A stretch of 35,124 nt of DNA from Pseudomonadota bacterium (GTDB lineage: Bacteria; Pseudomonadota; Gammaproteobacteria; Burkholderiales; Burkholderiaceae_D). Both the position numbers and the translations under genes were made by a program. The DNA is taken from the NCBI GenBank assembly GCA_030272785.1, contig JARXKM010000017.1, positions 1 through 35,124 on the forward strand, given 5' to 3'. The notes under the pieces were generated by a model, which searched no databases, was not told where the DNA came from, and was given only the letters and a program-made list of their open reading frames with translations. This document shows positions 1-6,876 of this stretch, in pieces (position 1 is the stretch's first letter; every line of letters begins with the position of its first letter).

Positions 1-78
1 TGTGTAGCCGATCTGTGTAGCCGATCTGTGTAGCCGATTTGTGTAGCCGATTTGTGTAGCCAACCTGTGCGGCGATCG
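1..78. repeat. 13-bp tandem repeat, at least five copies, open at the left edge
   Basis: Units of 13 bp begin at 1, 14, 27, 40 and 53. The first two are TGTGTAGCCGATC, the next two end in T, the fifth ends in CAACC, and a sixth degenerate unit (TGTGCGGCGATCG) runs to 78. The array abuts the stop codon of the Lrp-type gene at 80-82 and probably continues to the left of the window. There are no spacers, so this is a simple tandem repeat and not CRISPR. Divergence increases towards the gene, as expected for an array that expands from its distal end. Confidence 0.9.
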
Positions 79-79
79 C

Positions 80-562
80 CTACCCCGGCGGCAATGGCGG
101 ATTGGCCGGCGCCTTCACTTCTTTCAGCACGAACGAGGTGTACACCTCCTTCACGCTGGGCAGGCCGTTGATGAATTTTTCGGCGAACAGGCCGTACGCT
201 TCGAGGTCCTCGGCCACCACCGTCAGCTGGTGGTCGTAGCGCCCGGAGATGCGGTGGCAGGCCAGCACCTGAGGGATCGCCAGCACCGCCTGCTCGAACT
301 CGTGCACGTACTGGGTGTGGTTTTTGTCGAGCGAGATGTGGATGAAGGCCGTCACCTGGTAGCCCAGCTTGCGCGAATCGAGCCGCGCCTGGTAGCCGCA
401 GATCACCCCCGCGCTTTCGAGCCGCTTGACGCGCCGCCAGCACGGCGAGGCGGTCAGCGCCACCCGTTCGGCCAGCTCTGCGCTGGACAAGCGCGCGTCA
501 GCCTGCAGTTCCTCGAGGATCTTGCGGTCGATGCGGTCCAGCTTTACCTTTGGCGAGATCAT
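80..562 (-). CDS. Lrp/AsnC family transcriptional regulator
   Basis: This 160-residue protein has the two-part Lrp/AsnC architecture. An N-terminal winged helix-turn-helix (about residues 8-55, with LSSAELAERVALTASPCWRR and the following RVKRLESAGVI) is followed by a RAM/AsnC ligand-binding domain (about 65-145, with HRISGRYDHQLTVVAEDLEA). Such proteins are DNA-binding feast/famine regulators that usually sense amino acids. I start it at the ATG at 562-560, MISPKVKLDRID, because a GGGGA lies just upstream; a longer reading from 598 adds 12 residues unlike the family. It is divergent from the TonB receptor/M28 peptidase pair, so it probably controls that pair and itself. The effector amino acid cannot be read from sequence. 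Confidence 0.93.
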   Translation of the reverse strand: MISPKVKLDRIDRKILEELQADARLSSAELAERVALTASPCWRRVKRLESAGVICGYQARLDSRKLGYQVTAFIHISLDKNHTQYVHEFEQAVLAIPQVLACHRISGRYDHQLTVVAEDLEAYGLFAEKFINGLPSVKEVYTSFVLKEVKAPANPPLPPG

Positions 563-634
563 TGCGTCATTTCCCCGTTCTTGGAATGTCCATGGCAAAA
601 AAGCCGGTGGTTGCAGCCTGAATATAGCAAAATA

Positions 635-671
635 TTGCGCAATGTCACAGATATAATTTACCTTTGCGCAA
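635..671. promoter_or_regulatory. Paired TTGCGCAA palindromes around a TATAAT box
   Basis: Two identical 8-bp palindromes TTGCGCAA lie at 635-642 and 664-671, 29 bp centre to centre, close to three helical turns. The first sits in a longer palindrome, ATTGCGCAAT. Between them, at 652-657, is a perfect -10 hexamer TATAAT on the plus strand, about 150 bp ahead of the TonB receptor start and without a good -35. The layout suggests a regulated promoter for the receptor, with the divergently encoded Lrp-type protein as the obvious candidate binder. The repeats and -10 are seen; the binder is inferred. Confidence 0.5.
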
Positions 672-809
672 CAAAACCACGCACCGAGCTGGCCATCGAC
701 GGATCGAATCTACCCATGCGACTCCTGCTTTCCCGCGCTCTGGCGCGCGCCACCGCGCCGCCGCCGAACCCCTTTCCATCCATCGCCTCACCTCAGGAGT
801 AATTGCGCC

Positions 810-3635
810 ATGTCGAACCAGAGATTCCCCTTCACGCCGTCGGTGCTGCTGCTCGGCGCCGCCTTCGGCCCGTGCCTGCTGTTGCTGCTGCCGGCGCCCG
901 CCGCCGCCCAGGCTGCCCAGGCTGCCGATGCCGCCGCGCCGGTCATCGAGCGGGTGGTCGTGACCGGCTCGTCGATCAAGCGCATCGACGGCGAGACCGC
1001 GCTGCCGGTGCAGATCCTCAAGCGCGAGGACATCGAGCGCATCGGCGCGTCATCGACCGAGGAACTGGTCAAGCAGCTCAGCTCGCTGTCGAGCGCCGGC
1101 AGCGCCACCACCGTCGCCAACGCATCCGGCTTCGGCGGCGGCAACATCGCCACCGTGTCGCTGCGCGGGCTCGGCGGCGGGCGCACCCTGGTGCTGGTGA
1201 ACGGTCGCCGCGTGTCGGTGTACGGCGGCGGCTCGGCCGGCGCGGCCGGCTCGTCGGTCGACATCAACAGCATCCCGCTGGCGGCCATCGAACGCGTCGA
1301 GGTGCTCAAGGACGGCGCCTCGGCCGTCTACGGCAGCGACGCCATCGCCGGCGTCGTCAACTTCATCCTGCGCAAGGACTTCAGCGGCGTCGAACTATCG
1401 GGCACCTACGGCCAGCCGAGCGCGGGCGGCCACGGCAAGGACAAGAAGGCGGGCCTGTTCGCCGGCGTCGGCAAGCTGGCCGAGGACGGCTACAACGTCA
1501 CCTTCGGCGCCAACGTGCAGAAGACCGACCCGATCTTCGGCGTCGACCGCCCGTACGCCAACCGGCTCAACGTCGCCGAGCAGAACGACGGCCTGTCGTC
1601 GATCTCGTTCCCGGCCAACGTGACGCTCTACACCAGCGGCACGCTGGTCAACCCGGCGCTGCCGGACTGCGGGCCGGTGTCGCAGGTGTCGCCCTACGCG
1701 AGCACCCGCTGCAGCTTCGACAACAGCCCGTTCGTGTCGATCCAGCCGGAGTCGCTCAAGGCGAGCGTGCTGGCCAACGGCCGCCTGACCCTGAGCCCGA
1801 ACGCCGAGGCCTATTTCGAGGGCAGCTACACCAACAACAAGATCACCTCGACCACCCAGCCGGTGCCGATCGCCTACAACGCCATCACCACCGCCAGCAA
1901 TCCGTATGTGCCGGCCTACAAGCTGCTGATCGCCCAGTACCCGGCGCTCGCCACCAAGCCGGCGTCGGCGCTGGGCGGCTTCGTGCTGGTGCCGACCAGC
2001 CCCTATTATCCGCAGGCGTTCGCCGCCGCCAACGGCTTGAGCGGCAAGCCCTTGCTGCTCAATTACCGCGACGTCGCCAACGGCCCGCGCCAGACCCGCG
2101 ACAACGCCGAGAACAGCCGCTTCATGACGGGCGTGCGCGGCAGCTGGTCCGGCTGGGACCTCGATTCGGCGCTGCTGTACAGCGAGAGCAAGGTCAACGA
2201 GGAGCTGCTGACCGGCTACGCGCAGTATTCGAAAGTGCTGCCGGTCCTCAACAGCGGCCTGATCAACCCGTTCGGCGACACCGCCGACAAGGCGGCGCTG
2301 GCGCAGGCCCAGGCGGCCGAATTTCGCGGCACCAGCTACACCACCAAGACCTCCACTACCTCGCTCGACGTGAAGGGTTCGCGCGAGCTGTTCAGCCTGG
2401 CCGGCGGCGCAGTGGCGCTGGCGCTCGGCGCCGAACTGCGCGCCGAAAAGTTCGCCTACGACCCGTCGGTGGCGATCCAGACCGGCGACATCGCCGGCCT
2501 CGGCGGCAACGCCTTCCCGGTCACCGGCAAACGCCGCGTCAGCTCGGCGTTCGCCGAAGTGAGCGTGCCGCTGGCGCGCAAGCTCGACGCCGACCTCGCC
2601 GCCCGCTACGACAACTACCAGGGCGTCGGCGACACCGTCAATCCGAAGGCGTCGATTCGCTGGCAGCCGAGCAGCATGTTCCTGCTGCGCTCATCGGTCG
2701 GCAGCGGTTTCCGCGCGCCGTCGCTGACCGACCTGTACACCTCGCAGGCGACCAGCGTCACCGCCAACGGCACGCGCGACCCGATCCGCTGCCCGGACAT
2801 CAAGACCGGCGCGCCGGGCGACTGCAGCTTCCAGTTCACCACCATCACCGGCGGCAACCCGACGCTGGCGCCGGAGAAGTCGCTGTCGTACACGGTCGGC
2901 ATGCTGTTCGAGCCGGTCAAGGAACTCTCGATCAGCGTCGACGCCTTCCGCGTCAACCTGAAGAACGCCATCGTCGTCGGCGGCCTGTCGTCGACCTATT
3001 TCCTCGCCACCGCCGAACGCGCCAAGCAGTACGAAGCGTTCATCCTGCGCGGCGCGCCGGACGGCAACGCCAGCGGGGTCGGCCCGATCACCGGCATCCT
3101 GCAGACCAACGCCAACCTGTTCAAGACCCAGCTGGCCGGCGTCGACCTCGATGCCAAGTATGGCCTGCGCCTCGGCGCCGGCCAGCGCCTGACGGTGCGC
3201 ATGAGCGGCACCTACCTGGCCAAGTACGACGTGCAGGGACCGTCCGGCGCCTACACCAGCGCGCTCGACACCGCCCTCAATGCCGGCGGCGGCGTGGTGC
3301 TGCGCTGGAAGCACAACGCCAGCGTCGCCTACGACAGCGGGCCGTTCGCCGCCTCGCTGTCGCAGAACTACCAGAAGGGCTACGTCGACGTGCTGGGCAA
3401 CCGCGCGCCGGCCGGCTCGACGCCGCGCAAGGTCGCCGCCTACCAGACCTTCGACGCGCAGGTCGGCTACAACGGTTTGCGCGCCACCAAGGTGTCGCTC
3501 GGCGTGAAGAACCTGACTGACCGTACGCCGCCGTATACCAACCTGAGCTCGAACTTCCTCGGCGGTTACGATGTCAGCTACGGCGACCCGCGCGGGCGCT
3601 ACGTCTACGTCACCGCAAGCTACACTTACAAATAG
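810..3635 (+). CDS. TonB-dependent outer-membrane receptor
   Basis: A 941-residue outer-membrane receptor. It has a signal peptide ending near AAAQAAQA (about residue 35), then a plug domain (about 50-180, with VVVTGSSIKRIDGE, TLVLVNGRRV, INSIPLAAIERVEVLKDGAS and YGSDAIAGVVNFI). A long beta-barrel follows, with the classic GSGFRAPSLTDLY and GGNPTLAPEKS segments and an aromatic strand at the C terminus (YVYVTASYTYK). An AGGAG at 796-800 supports the start. It belongs to the same subfamily as the receptor at 18749-21505 (TGSSIKRIDGETAL versus TGSSIKHIEGETAL). The next gene encodes a secreted peptidase in the same direction, so the ligand is plausibly a peptide. Ligand identity is inference. Confidence 0.95.
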   Translation: MSNQRFPFTPSVLLLGAAFGPCLLLLLPAPAAAQAAQAADAAAPVIERVVVTGSSIKRIDGETALPVQILKREDIERIGASSTEELVKQLSSLSSAGSATTVANASGFGGGNIATVSLRGLGGGRTLVLVNGRRVSVYGGGSAGAAGSSVDINSIPLAAIERVEVLKDGASAVYGSDAIAGVVNFILRKDFSGVELSGTYGQPSAGGHGKDKKAGLFAGVGKLAEDGYNVTFGANVQKTDPIFGVDRPYANRLNVAEQNDGLSSISFPANVTLYTSGTLVNPALPDCGPVSQVSPYASTRCSFDNSPFVSIQPESLKASVLANGRLTLSPNAEAYFEGSYTNNKITSTTQPVPIAYNAITTASNPYVPAYKLLIAQYPALATKPASALGGFVLVPTSPYYPQAFAAANGLSGKPLLLNYRDVANGPRQTRDNAENSRFMTGVRGSWSGWDLDSALLYSESKVNEELLTGYAQYSKVLPVLNSGLINPFGDTADKAALAQAQAAEFRGTSYTTKTSTTSLDVKGSRELFSLAGGAVALALGAELRAEKFAYDPSVAIQTGDIAGLGGNAFPVTGKRRVSSAFAEVSVPLARKLDADLAARYDNYQGVGDTVNPKASIRWQPSSMFLLRSSVGSGFRAPSLTDLYTSQATSVTANGTRDPIRCPDIKTGAPGDCSFQFTTITGGNPTLAPEKSLSYTVGMLFEPVKELSISVDAFRVNLKNAIVVGGLSSTYFLATAERAKQYEAFILRGAPDGNASGVGPITGILQTNANLFKTQLAGVDLDAKYGLRLGAGQRLTVRMSGTYLAKYDVQGPSGAYTSALDTALNAGGGVVLRWKHNASVAYDSGPFAASLSQNYQKGYVDVLGNRAPAGSTPRKVAAYQTFDAQVGYNGLRATKVSLGVKNLTDRTPPYTNLSSNFLGGYDVSYGDPRGRYVYVTASYTYK

Positions 3636-3652
3636 GCCGTAGCTTGGCTGAC

Positions 3653-3684
3653 CCGGCCGGGCGCGATCCGCCCGGCCGGCCTTT
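3653..3684 (+). terminator. Strong intercistronic hairpin, possible partial terminator
   Basis: An 11-bp perfect stem (3653-3663 with 3669-3679, loop CGATC) lies 18 bp after the receptor stop and is followed only by CCTTT. The short T run suggests attenuation or mRNA 3'-end protection between receptor and peptidase rather than full termination. The peptidase begins 27 bp later with its own ribosome binding site. Confidence 0.5.
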
Positions 3685-3710
3685 ACCGCACGCTAGCTCA
3701 AGGATTCCCA

Positions 3711-5102
3711 ATGCCCCTCCCTGTCCCACGCACTACCCTGCTGGCGCTGCTGCTGGCCACCGGCGCCGCCAGCGCCGCCCAGCCGAACGCCGCCAGCGCC
3801 GCCGAGCCGAACGTCGCCGCCCGCCAGCCCCAGATCGACGCCATCGTGCGCGCCATTTCGCCGCAACGTATCCAGGCCAATATCGACAAGCTGGTCAGCT
3901 TCGGCACCCGCCACACCATGTCCGACACCGTCTCCGAAACGCACGGCATCGGCGCGGCGCGGCGCTGGATCAAGGCCGAACTAGAACGCTGCGGCGCGGC
4001 CGCCGGCGGCCGCCTGCAGGTCGCCTTCGACAGCCACCTGCACCCGGTCGACCGGCGCCTAGCGCGGCCCACCGAGATCGTCAACGTCGTCGCCACCCTG
4101 CCCGGCAGCCAGGCCGCGTCGCGCGAGCGCATCTACGTCGTCAGCGGCCACTACGACTCGCGCAACAGCGACGACGCCGACGCCGTCAACGACGCTCCGG
4201 GCGCCAACGACGACGCCTCGGGCAGCGCGGCGGTAATCGAAATGGCCTGCGTGATGGCGCGCTACCAGTTCGACGCCACCCTGGTGTTCATGACCGTCGC
4301 CGCCGAGGAACAGGGGCTGTACGGCTCGACCGACTACGCCGAGAAGGCGAAGCAGCAAAAACGCAACATCGCCGGCATGTTCACCAACGACATCATCGGC
4401 AGCTCCTACAACGAGGACGGCCAGCGCGACAACGGCCAGGTGCGCCTGTTCGCCGAGGGCATCCCGGCGCTCAAGGACATGCCGGACAATTTGCGCACCT
4501 TGATCCAGACCGGCGGCGAAAACGATACGCTGCCGCGCCAGCTGGCGCGCCACGTCAAGGAAATCGGCGAGCGCTATGTCGACGGCTTCAAGGTGACGGT
4601 GGTGACGCGGCGCGACCGCTACCTGCGCGGCGGTGACCACGCCCCCTTCCTCGACCGCGGTTTCGCCGCGCTGCGCTTCACCGAGCCGGCCGAAAACTTC
4701 AACCACCAGCACCAGAACGTGCGCAAGGAAGGCGCGCTGCAATATGGCGACCTGCCCGAGTTCGTCGACCCGGCCTACATCGCGCAGGTGGCGCGCGTCA
4801 ACGCCGCCGCGCTGGCGTCGCTGGCCTTGGCGCCGGCCGCGCCGCAGGAAGTCAAGATCCGCACCGCCAGGCTGGATAACCACACCGACCTGACCTGGCA
4901 GGCCAACGCCGAACCGGACCTGGCCGGCTACCGCGTCGTCTGGCGCGACACCACCGCCGCGCAGTGGCAGGGCAGCCGGTTCGTCGGCAAGGTGACCGCG
5001 GTGACGATGCCGCAGTCGAAGGACAATCTGTTCTTCGGCGTGCAGGCGGTCGACCGGGACGGCAACGCCAGCGTGGCGACCTACCCGCTGCCGCAACGCT
5101 GA
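3711..5102 (+). CDS. Secreted M28 family zinc aminopeptidase with C-terminal Fn3-like domain
   Basis: A 463-residue exported metallopeptidase. A signal peptide covers about residues 1-22 (LLALLLATGAASAA). The M28 core spans about 55-370 with two-zinc ligands visible: H147 and D149 in SGHYDSRN, D167 in GANDDASGSA, the catalytic/ligand pair E199-E200 in AAEEQGLYGS, D227 in FTNDIIGS, and H310 in GGDHAPFLDRG. A C-terminal fibronectin-III-like module (about 376-460, with DLTWQANAEPDLAGYRVVWR) probably anchors or presents substrate. The start is supported by AAGGA seven bases upstream. It likely cleaves N-terminal residues from peptides in the periplasm or medium, feeding the receptor encoded just upstream. 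Exact specificity is unknown. Confidence 0.93.
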   Translation: MPLPVPRTTLLALLLATGAASAAQPNAASAAEPNVAARQPQIDAIVRAISPQRIQANIDKLVSFGTRHTMSDTVSETHGIGAARRWIKAELERCGAAAGGRLQVAFDSHLHPVDRRLARPTEIVNVVATLPGSQAASRERIYVVSGHYDSRNSDDADAVNDAPGANDDASGSAAVIEMACVMARYQFDATLVFMTVAAEEQGLYGSTDYAEKAKQQKRNIAGMFTNDIIGSSYNEDGQRDNGQVRLFAEGIPALKDMPDNLRTLIQTGGENDTLPRQLARHVKEIGERYVDGFKVTVVTRRDRYLRGGDHAPFLDRGFAALRFTEPAENFNHQHQNVRKEGALQYGDLPEFVDPAYIAQVARVNAAALASLALAPAAPQEVKIRTARLDNHTDLTWQANAEPDLAGYRVVWRDTTAAQWQGSRFVGKVTAVTMPQSKDNLFFGVQAVDRDGNASVATYPLPQR

Positions 5103-5127
5103 CCCAGGTGCCGGTCGCCGCGCCGCG

Positions 5128-5850
5128 TTACGCCGGCGCGCCGACCCGCAGCGCCGTCTCGGGCAGCGTCGCCTCGCGCAGCGTGAACACGCTGACCACG
5201 CGCGCCAGGCTGCCCGCCTGGTCATTCAACGCTTCGGCCGCCGCCGCGGCCTGTTCGACCAGCGCGGCGTTCTGCTGGGTGGTCTCATCCATCTGCGCGA
5301 TCGCCTGGTTGATCTGGGCGATGCCGGCGCTTTGCTCGCTGCTGGCGACCGTGATCTCGATCATGATGTCGGTGACCTTGCGCACGCTCTCGACGATCTG
5401 TCCCATGGTGCCGCCGGCCTGTTCGAACAGCGCGCTGCCGGCGCCGACCTGCGCCACCGAGTCGCCGATCAAGGCCTTGATTTCCTTGGCCGCGACGGTG
5501 CTGCGCTGGGCCAGGCCGCGCACTTCGGCGGCCACCACGGCAAAGCCGCGCCCATGCTCGCCGGCGCGCGCCGCTTCGACGGCGGCATTGAGCGCGAGGA
5601 TGTTGGTCTGGAAGGCGATGCCGTCGATGACGCCGATGATGTCGACGATGCGCTTGGAGGCGCCGTTGATGCCCTGCATCGTCACCACTACCTGGCGCAC
5701 TACCTGGTCGCCCTTGAGCGCGGCATCGGCCGCCGACAGGGCCAGCTGGTTGGCGCGCTGCGCGTTGTCGGCGTTCTGGCGCACCGTGCCGCTGAGCTGC
5801 TCCATCGCGAAAATCCGCAATGCCCATGGCGCGCAGGGACACATTTTCAA
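5128..5850 (-). CDS. 5'-truncated methyl-accepting chemotaxis protein (signalling domain only)
   Basis: The 240-residue reading frame contains only the cytoplasmic signalling domain of a methyl-accepting chemotaxis protein. The hairpin tip is intact ([20 protein letters not shown] then [19 protein letters not shown]). Usual family members exceed 500 residues with a periplasmic sensor, two membrane helices and HAMP; none of these is present. Homology begins abruptly at [15 protein letters not shown] (start 5805), preceded by 15 residues unlike the family, so the 5' part was probably lost by deletion. No CheR-binding pentapeptide is seen at the C terminus. It is convergent with the M28 peptidase and divergent from the cation transporter. 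It may be a decaying remnant or, if expressed, a soluble signalling fragment. Confidence 0.8.
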   Translation of the reverse strand: MKMCPCAPWALRIFAMEQLSGTVRQNADNAQRANQLALSAADAALKGDQVVRQVVVTMQGINGASKRIVDIIGVIDGIAFQTNILALNAAVEAARAGEHGRGFAVVAAEVRGLAQRSTVAAKEIKALIGDSVAQVGAGSALFEQAGGTMGQIVESVRKVTDIMIEITVASSEQSAGIAQINQAIAQMDETTQQNAALVEQAAAAAEALNDQAGSLARVVSVFTLREATLPETALRVGAPA

Positions 5851-5916
5851 GCGTCAACGAGCGCGCAGCACTACACTAGACTATATTTCGCCCCCCTGCC
5901 ACGGAATCCCTTGCCC

Positions 5917-6876
5917 ATGCATCCCATCGACGCCGTCGACGACCCCGAAGACACCCTGCACACGCCGGCCGAACGGGCCGCCGCAGCTGCCCGCAGCACC
6001 TGGGTCAGTGTCGCCGTCAACATCGCCCTGAGCGCCACCCAGGTCACCGTCGGCGTGCTGGCCAGGTCGCAGGGCCTGATCGCCGACGGCATCCATTCGC
6101 TGTCCGACCTGGTCGCCGATTTCGTCGTGCTGTTCGCCAGCCACCACGGCGCCAAGGCAGCCGACGCCGGCCATCCCTACGGCCACCAGCGCTTCGAGAC
6201 CGCCGCCTCGATGTTGGTCGGCGCGCTGTTGCTGGCGGTCGGCGCCGGCATGGCCTGGTCGGCCATCGGCAAGCTGCAACATCCCGACACCATCGCCGCC
6301 GTCCATGCGGTGGCGCTGGCGGTCGCGGCCACCGCGCTGGTGGCCAAAGAGATCCTGTTTCGCTACATGCTGAAGGTCGCCAAGCAGGTCAAGTCGAGCA
6401 TGCTGGTGGCGAATGCCTGGCATGCGCGCTCGGACGCGGCATCGTCGCTGGTGGTCGGCATCGGCATTGCCGGCAACCTGGCCGGCTATCCGCTGCTCGA
6501 CCCGGTCGCCGCGCTGGTGGTCGGCCTGATGATCGCCAAGATGGGCTGGGGCTTTGCCTGGGACGCGCTGCACGCGCTGATGGACCGCGGCATCGACGCG
6601 CAGGAGGTCGCCGCCATCACCGCCACTTTGCGCGCGACGCCTGGCGTGATGGGCGTGCACGACGTGCGCACCCGGAAAATGGGCGACATGATCGTGGTCG
6701 ACGCCCACCTCGAGGTCGACGCCACCATCCCGGTCGCCGCCGGTCACGACATCGCCGTCGCGGCGCGCCGCAACGTGATGGAGCGCCACCGGGTGCTCTC
6801 GCTGATGACCCACGTCGATCCGTGGCACCGGCCCGACCTCGACCATGCCGACGCGCGCGGCGGTGGCGTATCATGA
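5917..6876 (+). CDS. Cation diffusion facilitator (CDF) family metal transporter
   Basis: A 319-residue inner-membrane metal/proton antiporter of the CDF family. About six membrane segments span residues 28-220, followed by a cytoplasmic ferredoxin-like domain (about 225-305). The transport site can be read as H60 and D64 in TM2 (ADGIHSLSDLVAD) and H169 and D173 in TM5 (NAWHARSDAASS). That is an HD-HD pattern, in contrast to the DD-HD site of E. coli YiiP/FieF; HD-HD is typical of zinc-preferring members, so zinc (or cadmium) efflux is the best guess. The C terminus is His/Asp rich (HVDPWHRPDLDHAD). The start MHPIDAVDD was chosen because the upstream extension overlaps the chemotaxis gene on the other strand. 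Its stop overlaps the ATPase start by ATGA, implying one operon. Confidence 0.92.
   Translation: MHPIDAVDDPEDTLHTPAERAAAAARSTWVSVAVNIALSATQVTVGVLARSQGLIADGIHSLSDLVADFVVLFASHHGAKAADAGHPYGHQRFETAASMLVGALLLAVGAGMAWSAIGKLQHPDTIAAVHAVALAVAATALVAKEILFRYMLKVAKQVKSSMLVANAWHARSDAASSLVVGIGIAGNLAGYPLLDPVAALVVGLMIAKMGWGFAWDALHALMDRGIDAQEVAAITATLRATPGVMGVHDVRTRKMGDMIVVDAHLEVDATIPVAAGHDIAVAARRNVMERHRVLSLMTHVDPWHRPDLDHADARGGGVS

Noticed and set aside
1-78. Possible CRISPR array
   Set aside because: The 13-bp repeats are directly contiguous without spacers and no cas gene is present.
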